From the NCBI GenBank assembly GCA_025024175.1, contig QCXZ01000001.1:2914001-2978000 (forward strand): a DNA stretch of 64,000 nt, written 5' to 3'. The notes below the pieces were generated by a model. That model had not been told where the DNA came from, did no database searches, and saw only the letters and a list, made by a program, of their open reading frames with translations. The stretch is from Rhyzopertha dominica (Eukaryota; Arthropoda; Insecta; Coleoptera; Bostrichidae). Position 1 is the stretch's first letter. Each line of letters opens with the position of its first letter. The translations under genes were made by a program, and so were the position numbers. This document shows, piece by piece, positions 1 through 10,276 of the stretch.

Positions 1-291
1 AGAGTAAAAGTAAGTAAAAGAGAAGCAGAAAAAATGCATTAATTCCTAGGGCTGACAGATAAATAATCAAAAACAGAATAGAATAAGAAACAGAAGATAT
101 AGAAGATCAAAATGGTTTCCAGATTGGTCGATCAACAAATGATAATGTATTTGTCCTTAAACAACTTATAGAAAAAAGAAAGACATGCAACTCACAACCT
201 AGTTTTTGTGGATTTGCAAAAGGCTTATGATAGCGTTGCCTTAGTCAAGCTCTGGAGAGCTATGAGAACCGCTGGAGTCAAAGATGTATAC
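1..291 (+). pseudogene. Non-LTR retrotransposon reverse transcriptase remnant, 5' part
   Basis: This is the upstream portion of a decayed non-LTR reverse transcriptase; it continues at 1118-1720 after an insertion. RT motif A is readable as FVDLQKAYDSV near 203-235, preceded by the conserved block read as NDNVFVLKQLIEKRK near 135-178. These sit in different frames, so at least one frameshift separates them. The same blocks in the same order occur at 27240-27370, so both belong to one family. The fragment starts at the window edge, so the true 5' extent is unknown. The clade is not certain; the C-terminal block at 1400-1680 looks like the RTE-type endonuclease-RT proteins common in insects. 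Confidence 0.75.
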
Positions 292-1117
292 ATTCAGGTC
301 AGGTCAGGTTAGGTCAGGTACTTTTCAAATAATGTCTTACTTAATTCATTTGTGACTTCTCGAACTAACTTTACAACACTTACATCTATTTCTTTATTGC
401 TTCTTTTTCTGGAACTCCTAGTGTATAGAGTGTATAGGTTTCGTGGGACTAAGTTCCAAAATGATGACTTATTTGTTTGTTTAGCTACCTTTCGGCCTTT
501 CTTGTTGGGCCTTCTTCAAACGTGTTGTTTTTATTTGCTTTGTCTTAACTGTTCAAGTGGCCTTTGTACTCTGTACTCCGTCATCTCGGTTTCATTTGCA
601 ACCTTGCATCTATATTTGAGGTTTTATTTTGTTTCCTGATGTGATGTTTCAGCTGGCTCCAAATCAGTTCTATGGGATTCAGCACACAATAATAAGGCGG
701 TAATCTTTCAAAGGTATTGTCATACATTGTTACTAAATTGTCAACATAAAAAGATTTTGATTTGTCAATATTACTTTCAAATATTATTTTTAACAATTGT
801 TTTTTGTAGCTTTCTCACCGGGAAAAGGCAAATTATTTTCTTGTAAAAATTTTATTATTTTTTTCCGGGAGTTTCTTATCTTGCGGCAAATCATGAGAGA
901 GAAATTCATAACATAATCGAATTGTCCGCCAAATTTGGTATAAGTTGTTTTTCGAATCACTCTTATTTAAACACTGTGTGGTTCATGTCTGAGTGGTAAT
1001 CAGCACTATAATTTGAAATAATTTTTGCTGAAATTAACAAAGTATTCGGAGCCCACCCTCTTGCCCCGCAAGCGTTCAAAATAATTAGTCGCTTTCCTCT
1101 GCAGGTTTATGTATTTT
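292..1117. mobile_element. Insertion splitting the RT remnant, with a Tc1-like transposase tail
   Basis: About 0.83 kb separates two collinear RT blocks and is unrelated to them. It opens with short AGGTC/AGGTT repeats at 297-320. On its minus strand lies a Tc1-like transposase C-terminus (581-796). I could not identify TIRs or a target-site duplication, so the limits are set only by where RT homology stops and resumes. About 30 residues of RT are also missing across the junction, so a deletion accompanied or followed the insertion. Confidence 0.5.
581..796 (-). pseudogene. Tc1/mariner-superfamily transposase C-terminal remnant
   Basis: The minus strand reads RLPPYYCVLNPIELIWSQLK followed by HHIRKQNKTSN. 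This is the characteristic third-acidic-residue region of Tc1/mariner DDE transposases in insects: a proline-rich PPY...LNPIE block, with the Glu of PIE as the third catalytic residue, then a W-x-x-LK helix. Only about the last 70 residues are open; the first two catalytic Asp regions are not visible. The reading continues weakly in another frame toward 490. The fragment lies inside the insertion that splits the RT at 1-1720, and it is not functional. Confidence 0.6.
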
Positions 1118-1720
1118 TAATTGAAATCAGGTACAGGCTTAAAACAATCATACGCTATTTCCCCAATGTTATTCAAAATATATTTGAACACTAGAGCAGT
1201 GGAAAAAACCTGCTGTAATGTGGGCATATCTATCGACAACAACAAACTATTTACTCTACATTTCGCTGACGGCCAGGTCATCATAGCAGAAGATCATGAC
1301 GATATCTCATATGTGTTAAGGAAACTAGATTACCAGAAGTGGGGCCTCAAAGTTAGTACAAATAAAAGGGAATATTTGATACTTAAAATTGACTACACCT
1401 TACACACTCAAAAAGAAGTTATTCTCAACAGAAATTAGCTTTTGGAGACGAGCATGCGGACTAACACCAAGAGGCAGAGTAAGAAACGAGCAAATAAGAG
1501 GAAAAATAGGTGTCCAAATCACTATACTTGACACCATAGAAGCCAAAGGTTTAAGGAGGTATGAGCATGTAAAACGTATGAGTCCCAACGGATGGTCAAA
1601 GGAGATAATAGAGTGGCAATCAACGCGTAAACGGAAAAAGGAACGAACAAATATGCAGTTAACATGCAGAGAAGAAATTTAAATGAAGAAGACTTCAGAG
1701 ATAGAAGAGGATGGATGTTA
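1118..1720 (+). pseudogene. Non-LTR retrotransposon reverse transcriptase remnant, 3' part
   Basis: This continues the RT of 1-291. The region resumes at the loop before motif B (GLKQSYAISPMLFKIYL, consensus GLRQGCxxSPTLFKIY) and reaches motif C at about 1264, read as FADGQVIIAEDHDD; the usual catalytic FADDQ is changed, one Asp being replaced by Gly. A second frame from about 1415 carries the C-terminal block FWRRACGLTPRGRVRNEQIR and then HVKRMSPNGWSKEIIEW. This is the typical tail of insect endonuclease-RT proteins. The junction near 1395-1420 has lost the intervening thumb region. The lost motif C Asp, the deletion and the frameshift make this dead. Confidence 0.75.
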
Positions 1721-2730
1721 GGTCCCAGGTAGCTTTATTTTGAGTTGAAATGAATATGACAAAGATTAATCGATCAAAGTAATTTTATTTCACCAAATTC
1801 CTTCTTTGGCGGGCTTCATCTGTACTTACCAACCATAACACGCTTCATGTATCAAGGTCTACACGAATCAGGCTTATTCACTGATGCAAAATAGCCATCC
1901 GAATTCTTGGAAACGTTTGGCATCGCTGTGTAATCCTATCTTTTCGTGATTTCATGTTTCTCACATACTCAAGCGCTAATTAAAATCTCGTATAAGTGTG
2001 GTCCGTCCCACAGGCCCGAAACGTAATGATGGACAGGCTAATTGCGGTGTATGGGGCCGTATCTAATGTCCGCACCGTGTACAGTATATTTGATATCTTT
2101 CCGCCGACGGCCTGGGGCGCTGTCAGTCTGAGAGCTTTTATTCGAGAATGCACTCGATAATGCTTTTTGTTCAAAGTAAAACCGTGGCAGTAAGGCAATC
2201 CATCCATGTCTGTAAGATTGCAACTGTACCCACTACGATGGGAACACTCCAAACAGTGATTTCAACCGACTATCAACTCTTACTGGCTAGTTATTAGCAG
2301 CTCCTGCTGATAGGACTCTGCATGTTGCAATTGTGTCCTAACGATTACTAAAGAATTCAGAAATCCATGTGTTTTCTAGAGTATTTCCGTAACCATAAGA
2401 CAGCAGAGTTCATTAGCCAAATCAAATTTCCTGCATGATTTTGGAAAGATACGAAGAAAGTGTAAATGCAGAAGGAAGACGTTCATTTCTTTCTGAGATA
2501 TGATACAGAATTGTGTTTATTTAATAGCAGTCATAGGTAGCTTTGACAGATTCTGATTTGCTAATCTTTAAACTTTCATAATATGTATGCCTTGCTTATA
2601 CAACCACGAGAATCTGCTGAACAATTCAGTTTGTCAAATTATCAGGTTAGCCATAGTTAGCAGGGAACACTGTAAACCTTTAATGGCGGCAAGATCGCGA
2701 GAGCTAACAATATAGTATTTGTAAACGCCT
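1721..2730. other. Unassigned stretch
   Basis: No convincing coding sequence, RNA gene or repeat was seen. A modestly GC-richer patch at 1990-2240 contains two short overlapping minus-strand open frames (about 90 and 61 residues) with no recognisable motif; I treat them as chance. Confidence 0.4.
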
Positions 2731-3332
2731 CATTATTTGCATTCAGCAGAAGTATAGTTTAGAAGGACGACATTCACCCTACAAGCATGTTTACGATATA
2801 CATTGAAAACAGAAAAACCTGGAAGCCACAAGAAACATGTAGTTCGATAGATTCAGCAAGATAATGCACCCATTTATTAAATAAATTTCAGGACAGATGC
2901 ATCACTAGATCTCCGGACCTAACTCTTTTAGATTGTTTATGAGGATGTTTGAAAAATGAATTGTATACAACACTTTCAAAAATAATAGAAGAATTAGGAG
3001 AAACATTTCATGTCGCAGTACGAAAAATAACTGGAATTTTACAAAGGAAGTGCGTAGAAGATGCTTGACATGTATACACAAGGAATGACAACAACTTGAA
3101 CATTTTTAATCTTCCATAGTGTCGAACAGTTATAGTGTTTAAGCTAAATTTTTAAATTGTTGCAATATATTTTCTGAAATACTTGCCGCATTTCTTGAAA
3201 TGCAATTGACATAAATAATTCTTGTATCTTCCACGTATTTTCAGTTTCAATGTATATCGTAAACGTGTTATGCTTCTCTTAAATGCAAAATGTCATCCTT
3301 CTAAACTGAACTTCTGCTAAAGGTAAATAATG
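2731..3332 (+). mobile_element. Decayed Tc1/mariner-type element with long terminal inverted repeats
   Basis: The left end (2731-2817) and right end (about 3240-3332) are inverted copies of each other. Both contain CATTATTT, AGCAGAAGT, AGTTTAGAAGG and TTTACGATATACATTGAAA in the same order when one is reverse-complemented. The arms are roughly 80-90 nt with mismatches and a small insertion. The interior carries only the distal half of a transposase, so the element is internally deleted, about 0.6 kb in all. Exact termini and a TA target duplication could not be fixed. Confidence 0.7.
2850..3110 (+). pseudogene. DD41D-type Tc1/mariner transposase C-terminal remnant
   Basis: Reading in two frames gives IQQDNAPIY (second catalytic Asp block, consensus HQDGAPxH), then RSPDLTLLDCL (third block, consensus RSPDLTPLDFFLWG), then KNELYTTLSKIIEELGETF (consensus K..VY..P..xxEeLk). 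A terminal LNIF corresponds to the FEHLL end of the family. The same block order is seen in the much better preserved copy at 31272-32305. In-frame stops interrupt it. It sits between the inverted repeats of the 2731-3332 element, as expected for its own transposase relic. Confidence 0.65.
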
Positions 3333-4860
3333 GGAAGTAATAAACGTGTTCCCAGAAAATTCACAAATTCTAGACACCTTGTGCTCATAGCTCTCGCTTT
3401 CCTAGAATAGAGTTTCAACCATATCAAAGAGTTTTCCATACGTATTATAAAATCCATTTGCTGGCTAATGTTAACGATTTTCTTTGACAACAAACGTCAA
3501 AAACAATCGCGAGCGCTTTTTCTTGGTTCCTAGCGAACAATAAGCATCTTAATGATAGTAAAGTAGGANGCGAAGGGGGTTTCTTGTAGTTCCAAAACAA
3601 TGGATAATTTTCGCGAAGGGGCAATAGTATTAAGCCACTCTCTCGATTCCTCGGGCTGCTTTTTCAGCAAAGTTATAATGCGATTAGCTATGCGAGCGCC
3701 CAGTATCCGCCTTGAGTTATAGTGCGCTTGACTTCGGTTTCATTTACTTGCAGTGGAAATATATTCCCAACTTTTCGGTAAACAGGAACATAAAAAAGTT
3801 GCCAGGCTGGCACGCATTTCGGAGTCCGCCTCAAAAAACTTCTCATGTGCGCTTTTTACTTACACCCGAGTTTTCAGGAGCCTCGGTTCTGTGCTTTAAA
3901 CCCAATCCCCTTCGTGTGTCGTTCGCGTTACGACATGCAATCTCTCAGAGATAGTTTAGAGTTGCTTTGAAATTTATGATTTAATTTTTTACCGTGATGG
4001 TCGCGTTACGTCTAAACTGTACTATAAATAAGCTTGCACAAGCTCCTTGGTTTCAAGCGACATTTGGCTTCACCCTAATGGACTTATAAAGGCTATCTGC
4101 CATCTAGCATGCGATGATTTTTTCGCCGAACGGCTTACTGACCATAACTAANTACTTGCTCAAGTAATGCAATTACAATGTGAAGATTCTGCTTTGAGAT
4201 AAGGTTAGGCCAGTGGAAAACAATGAGCGTATGTGTGCCATAAAATGTGACTGGTGTTTCGTAAGGTTTAAGGACACGCTATAGACATGATAAGGCATCT
4301 GTGTAATTATAAATGTCAACTACAATTTAATTAATTAGGTGGAGGATATTATCTAGATTTTCTAGGCATGTTGTTTTTTCAAATAAAAACATTTTCTTTT
4401 GTACTGCATAGCGTGAGGAGTATCCATAATACACACTTATACGCTCCGGTGCTTGGCTGTTGGATCCTAGGTACCGTGAAAAAAATGTCCGTGTCTATCA
4501 CTTAATCTATGCCTATTACATTGTGTAGCTTTAGCAACAAAATTTACGTTGTGTCTTTTGTTTGAGCTCTCAAATATTTTTGGCTCAAGGATTGGTATTG
4601 ACAAATTATCATGCGTAGGTATATTTATTTCTCTAGTCCACATACATAAAGTATATCTATATTTCTGATGGTGATTTCTTTTAGTCTGTTATGCCGTGGT
4701 GCCCTTTTTCTCTTCAAACGTTTCACCGCTCTTCGCTGTCAGCATCTTCAGTGATGTTCAGGTGTAGTTGGGGTAAACTAAACAGCTTTCTCTCTTAAAG
4801 CGTAAAATTTGAAAGCGGCGAATTGTCGACTTTATTTGTAAACTTAAAGAAATTTTTTCG
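3333..4860. other. Unassigned stretch
   Basis: AT-rich with a slightly GC-richer patch at 3640-3960. One open frame of 80 residues (3712-3954) has no recognisable motif. No gene or repeat is supported. Confidence 0.4.
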
Positions 4861-5158
4861 ATATAACATATTTATACATGGTGTTTAGTTTTAAAGTACC
4901 GAACAATAACTGCATTTTTAAAATGGACACACGAGCTTGTTACCTATATACAAAGTAGCATTTTGATTACAAATCTAAGGAAAAATGTATTCAAGTTTCA
5001 AAATTGACAGTTACTGAAAGAAGTCTTGAAGAACAGTATTTCGAATAAAGTTATAATACACAAGGAGTACTCGGTAATACGACGAAAGGTCTAAGAAAAA
5101 TAATTCAGTTATGGTTCTGCATTTAAAAACTGCACACCCTGTATAAATATGTTATATT
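4861..5158. mobile_element. MITE with terminal inverted repeats
   Basis: ATAACATATTTATACATGGT at the left end is matched by its reverse complement, with one mismatch, at the right end (about 5130-5155). The outer arms of about 22 nt continue as an imperfect match for about 25 nt more. The TATACAGGGTGT-like terminus resembles Tc1/mariner termini, and the same core (ACACCCTGTATA) ends the transposase remnant at 23422-24160. At about 0.3 kb with no coding capacity this is a typical miniature element. Confidence 0.7.
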
Positions 5159-5699
5159 GCATATTCAAGTACTCATCTGGTATTATAACTTGAGAATTTT
5201 CTTTTTAAGATTTCAAATAAAGGAATCAAGAAAGCACAATAAGAAAAGAAAAATATAGATAAGTGAACAACCTGTGTAAATATCACATTATCGAGTACTC
5301 CTAGCTGGCTGAAACTTCTATTGGAAATTTTTTCTCTAAAACAACGAGCTACACCAAGATTCTGGCGGTTGATGCTTCCTTTCACCATATAGATTATAAA
5401 AAAAATTGAGCGTAATGGAGTGACCATTAAAAATTTAGACTGCTACTTCCCGGACTATACCTACCTACCTCTCAAATTTAGAACCATCACTATACGTAAG
5501 CCAAATTTTACTACTTTACTTTCGTTTCAGATGTTTCATTATTATTTCAATGATTGTATTTTGTAAATTTATGGATCCTCTAGATTGTCATTTAAGTGTG
5601 AGTTTTATTCGATATTAAATTGACGTTTAATGACCACGTCCTCAACGTGATCACTAAGGCTTATCAGTCATACGAGTTTAACTAGTTGTCGAGATTTTA
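5159..5699. other. Unassigned stretch
   Basis: AT-rich. A minus-strand open frame of 84 residues (5173-5427) contains hydrophobic runs but no recognisable motif. No gene is supported. Confidence 0.35.
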
Positions 5700-7345
5700 A
5701 GCAGAATTTCAATTACTTGTAGTGTGGGATCGGGAATATGCGGTAATGGTGTGTTTTCCTACTTATAATATTGTTTATATATCTCTCATCGAAGAGATCC
5801 ACAGAAAATTTGTTAAGTGCTTCTTGCTTGGCGGTTTTTATCCGCCTTCCTCTGTTTTTCTGTTTCAATTTTATTCATTCAGTTTTATTAATGATTGTGC
5901 TTCACTCCTATGTCTATGTGTGTATCCCTTTCCTGCTTGCAACTACATTTTGACGTTATATATTCAATCGTGCCTGGAAGCGTATTTTGTATTTATCATT
6001 CGTTACTGAATTGTCTTTTAAAATGTATTTTTTGTAGTGGTCAGTGGCAATGACCTGGCTTGCAAGAATGAAACCTTCTGTTTCAGGATATAATTTTCTA
6101 GATACATGCAGGAGAGCTTTTTGTTTATGTCTTCTTTATTGATGTTACTGTAGTATCTACCATGTAGTGCTTTGGATGACTATTCTCTTTTTTTTTGTTC
6201 TGTGTGGTTTGGTATATTTTGTTCTGTTCTTGTACACAGAGGGCAATTCTTATCTATTTAGACTATACCTTGGTGTAGTGGATGGTTTTTAATGTAAAAG
6301 TAAGACTTCATTGAATGCATTTGTTTTNCATACAGTTCTTGTAGTCTTAGATTCCTCCTCCTTCCTCGGTTCCACTCAATGTTAGCCTTTGCTAATAGGA
6401 ATTTAGATCAAACATTCTGTGACGTGTTTATTTGTGTTCTTGTGAGTACGTGTATGTATTACAAATCCGTATCAGACCATTTGATCATGCCAAAGGACTA
6501 AGTGTAGATAGGACAGCATATGTTTTTATAGCTTTGAAGAAATTTTCTGAATTTAGCTTGGATTTAAGCAATAAAATCAATCGAGTCTGTTGTTTTTGTA
6601 AAACCCTAGAACTTGTGCAGCTCATTTTCCGAAGATGTCTGTAACCGTTGTGCTGTAAACGCATAGATTTTAATATCATCCATATACAATATATATGATA
6701 GTATTCCTTGTTTGTTGATTGGGTAGCCATACTGCGTATCGTTTAAAGTCCTGGACAGGGGGTTAAGGCACACATAGAACCACAATGGGGTGATAGCATA
6801 TCCTTGGAATATTCCTGGATTGATCTTAATTATATGGATCTCTATGTGTTCACTTATTTTAGTCCTCTAGCTTTTCATGATAGTCGCCAGGAATTTTCTT
6901 ATGGGGGTAAGCTTTATATATTTTGAGGCTTTCTATCAGCCACTTGTGAGGAACCATACCAAAGGCTTTTTTGTAGTCAATATAGACAATGTGCAGGTTT
7001 CATTTCTAGTCTTTTGCATGTTTTAGTATGGTATTGTCTACAACGAGCTGCTCATGCACTCTTTCTGTTTTCCTCGTCCTTCCCTCCTGCACTCTTTATG
7101 TTTTTACTTAGGTGTTGGTCAATTTTATTGCTATGGCAATATGGTGGGTAGACACGCGATAGGTCGATAACTTTCTGGATTTTTGATCTTGTCATTTTTA
7201 GGTATTATAAATGACCTGCCCTCGGTGATAAAATGTAGTGTGACTTCTAGGTTTTTAATTACTTTATTTATTTGCTTGATGAATTGTGAATCTATACCCG
7301 TAAACTGTTTGTGAAGGAAATGGAGCTTCATCGTCCCATTCATAA
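5700..7345 (-). pseudogene. R4/Dong-like non-LTR retrotransposon reverse transcriptase remnant
   Basis: Read on the minus strand from 7343, the N-terminal RT block GRSFIIPKNDKIKNPESYRP followed by IACLPTI is clear (consensus LPK..xxxPxxYRPItCLxT). Then, in shifting frames, come motif A as IDYKKAFGMVPHKWLIESL near 6950-7005, motif B remains near 6810, and motif C as YMDDIKIYA near 6665-6690. Downstream, near 6020-6180, the text SSKALHGRYYSNINKEDINK and FLQARSLPLTTTKN matches the conserved C-terminal region of R2/R4-type proteins that precedes the zinc-knuckle/endonuclease part. Many stops and frameshifts make it non-functional. R2/R4 clade elements encode one long ORF with a C-terminal restriction-like endonuclease; the last recognisable homology is near 6000 and the 3' limit is uncertain. 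Confidence 0.75.
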
Positions 7346-7760
7346 ACCAAAACTCACATATCCCTTCCCCACATTTCTTTTCTTATCGCAAAATACGAAC
7401 AAATCCGCTCCTTTAATCCCGTCAGCCGTGATCTCGTGGCCCACACGCTGGTGGTACGCATTCACCCCGCAGCGTCGCCAGCGCAACGCACCAGGGCAAC
7501 CGAAGAGCGGAAGAAGCGTAAGTCCGAGTGCATCGCGTATCATTTCCGACATTGCGCATTGCAAATGTAGGGTACACCGCGAGTGCTCGGCACGTGCCAC
7601 GGTGGGTGTGCTGGTGCGTTATCATCAGCCGCATCGATCAACCACGTACTGTATCGCCGGCACGAACCCGCAGAGCGCCCTGGCGTCGCGGCGCCGAACC
7701 GAAGCTCCTGCGGGGTTGCAGGAACGCCGAAGGAGGTGCAGGGACCACCCTGACTGATTT
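7346..7760. other. GC-rich, CpG-rich block of unknown nature
   Basis: Base composition jumps from AT-rich to clearly GC-rich with many CG dinucleotides, and returns to AT-rich near 7765. Several overlapping open frames on both strands (for example 7311-7757 plus, 148 residues; 7340-7600 minus, 86 residues) are explained by the scarcity of stop codons in such composition. None shows a known domain, so I do not call a gene. Possible readings are a CpG-rich promoter or first exon, a fragment of a GC-rich transposon, or foreign DNA. It directly abuts the 5' end of the R4-like RT homology. Confidence 0.6.
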
Positions 7761-7828
7761 TGCGTTTAGGGGTTGCGCTTTAGCCACGTGGTGAATTAGA
7801 GTTTCGACTATGTTTAGGTACCTTCTAC

Positions 7829-8335
7829 TAGGGGTGGGCGATACCATTATACAGCTATCGATTGATACTATTAAAAAATATTGAACGCATTAAAAGTATC
7901 GAAGATGCTTCACTATTTGCAATATAAATCAGTGGTCAAATTATTAAAAACTGCAATAATTTCGATCCTTCTTACACTTTAAATTATTGATACATTTCCA
8001 TACCTTTGATCCTGCCAATATCCTGGACGCTTGATACGTATATAGGGGTGGGCGATACCATTATACAGCTATCGATTGATACTACTCAAAAATATAGAGG
8101 TACTGAAAATATTGAATGCATCGAAAGTATCGAAGATGCTTCACTATTTATAATATAAATCAGTGGTTAAATTAAGATAATATTATCTTATATTATGGAC
8201 GCTGAAAGCATTCACCCTTGTATACAGTGGTTAAATTATTAAAAACTGCAATAATTTCGATCCATCTTACACTTTAAATTATTCATACATTTCCATACCT
8301 TTGATCCTGCCAATATCCTGGACGCTACTATTTTT
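7829..8335 (+). repeat. Imperfect tandem duplication, about 215-290 bp units
   Basis: The sequence starting GGGGTGGGCGATACCATTAT occurs at about 7829 and again at about 8045. It is followed in both by the same order of blocks (AGCTATCGATTGATACTA, GAAGATGCTTCACTATTT, AAAACTGCAATAATTTCGAT, TTTGATCCTGCCAATATCCT). The second unit carries about 65 extra bases near 8175-8235, which include a small local repeat (TATTATCTTATATTAT). No coding capacity is visible. Confidence 0.85.
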
Positions 8336-8390
8336 TGATACGTACGTTTCCAGTTTTGTATTGTTTCAGTTTTTTATATTTTCATTACTT

Positions 8391-8825
8391 TTAACGGCGC
8401 TTACACTTTGGATGCTCAGGTATAGTATCAAGCAACAATCTATGAGACTCACTTATGCACAGGGTTTTACAGCTTGATGGTCGGCCGTCGTATACTATTG
8501 TATTATAAATGAGGGAGGTTCTGGCTTGGTTCACTGTCCTTCTCCAACCCTTCTTGTCCTTAGCTTTCTCTCTCCAGTCCGTTATGCCAGCCTTTCTCAT
8601 ATCCTTTTTCACTTCTTCCTGCCACCTCGCCCAATGTTTGCCTCTCCATATAGATGTTCTAGTTCTATGCTACTTCGTCTTTGCCACATACCTGCCACTG
8701 CTTTTCCACCATAAATTTTACGTAGTATCTTCCTTTCCCATATTTGTAATGCATTCTGATCTGCCTTCCCTAATGTCCACACTTCACTTCCATACAACAC
8801 TACAGGTCTAATTATAGTCTTATAC
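8391..8825 (-). pseudogene. RTE-like non-LTR retrotransposon 3'-end remnant
   Basis: On the minus strand the block VLYGSEVWTLGKADQNALQI then WERKILRKIYGG is plain near 8680-8810, followed by ELEHLYGEANI. After a frame change, RKAGITDWREKAKDKKGWRR and TVNQAR appear near 8510-8600. This is the standard C-terminal tail of insect endonuclease-RT retrotransposons; the usual RLxWxGHVxRM block between the two parts is deleted. About 140 residues are represented, with no catalytic domain. Dead 5'-truncated copies like this are typical of non-LTR elements. Confidence 0.75.
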
Positions 8826-10276
8826 TTAATTTAATATAATATTATATTATATTTCATAATATTAATATTAATTCGAAAATGAAACGAAATCATCGTGGTT
8901 GATTTAGTGTCAGAAAACAGAACTTTTTTCGAAAAATTCTTGATACTTGGATACTTTCTTAGTATGCGCTGAATAGACACTAATCTTCTTTGGAAGTCAA
9001 TATCAGTTAATTGCAGATGATGCTGCATTGAGTACGGATTTTATTTATGATGTTTCAGGATTCTATGTAAATGCTAATGCATTACTTGTACTGTGCAATA
9101 TTGTAATTTCATTTACGCAGGCATATTGATATATCACATCATTCTCCGGGTTTAGCCATTGGTTGAAAGCTAGTACTTGCGGGTGTTTTATATGTAGAAA
9201 CTGTTTCTCTTAAATTATTTTGAAATTCCTAAGCTTAAAAATCATATCGACAGCAGATTTGCCAATACCTAAAATAAAATACCTAAAATAAAAATCTTAC
9301 CGAACGAGTTGCAGCCGACAGGCCAGGTACCAGAAAGCTCTTTTTTATCTTATGTTGTCTTGATACTCCTTGCTAAATATAAATTTGTAAAAAAGATAAT
9401 TTTAAAATTTCACTGAAGGATATATTATGCTACTTTTATTTGCGTTAAAAACACAAACTAAATTTGGCATCCCTGCAAGCCATAAGTATGCCTAGGGGAA
9501 AATACATCGTGTTATCAGCGATTGGGGTTAGATAACGTAGGAGTAATTTATGACTTTCTGAATTGGATGTTCCTGTTCTGGTTTAGTAAGCTGGCATTTT
9601 TAGTTTGAATAGATTCCACATAAAACTTGCTTATCTGGCAATGCAGATCTCTGTTTAATTTTGGTATTTACGAATTTTAAATACCTGTTTATTTGAGCCC
9701 ATTGATATCAACTATATTAAAGCAAAGCAACCAATTTATGATAAACAAACATACTGTTCCATATATATCGGTCGCACCTGGTATCCAAGGAAAAAGTATC
9801 AATATTTACGACTTCTCCGTGTTTTGTTCGCTAGCCAAAAACATAACACATACCATATATATAGCAATTAAAAGCAGATTCTCAAATAGTTTCCAATACT
9901 TGTAGTTCTGAAGTAAATTTCGTCCCGGAAAATTAAATTTCACATTGTTCCTGTCTCACCCACTAAAAAGTTTAACTAGTGTTCTGCTTTGCTATTCTAA
10001 TACATCAGATCCACAGTTAGGTTATTAAGTTAAATTAACTGATATGCATATACTAAATCAGCTACATAAACAGAACGACAAAACTATTCCTGAAGTGAAA
10101 ATTATCTATATGTCGTGAAATAACAAAAATGGTTTTATTACGGAGTACTGCGTTCACACTAAAGTGTGCTTTTTATTAAAAGTTTTGTTGATCATTTTAT
10201 TTAGCCATTACTAATTCATATCAATAATTAGTAGAAAATATGTTTAACTAGCAACTTGTTTTGCTCGCACCTTAAT
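8826..10276. other. Unassigned stretch
   Basis: AT-rich, with an AT-only simple tract at 8828-8875. Short open frames (8831-9028 minus, 9693-9905 plus) show no known motif. No gene or RNA is supported. Confidence 0.4.

Noticed and set aside
297..320. TCAGGTTAGGTCAGG resembling insect telomeric TTAGG repeats
   Set aside because: Only one TTAGG unit among AGGTC units; no array. A similar AGGTC run occurs at 47834. Treated as a short simple repeat.
7311..7757. 148-residue open frame in the GC-rich block
   Set aside because: Overlapping frames on both strands and no domain; long frames are expected where stop codons are rare. Kept as a composition anomaly, not a gene.
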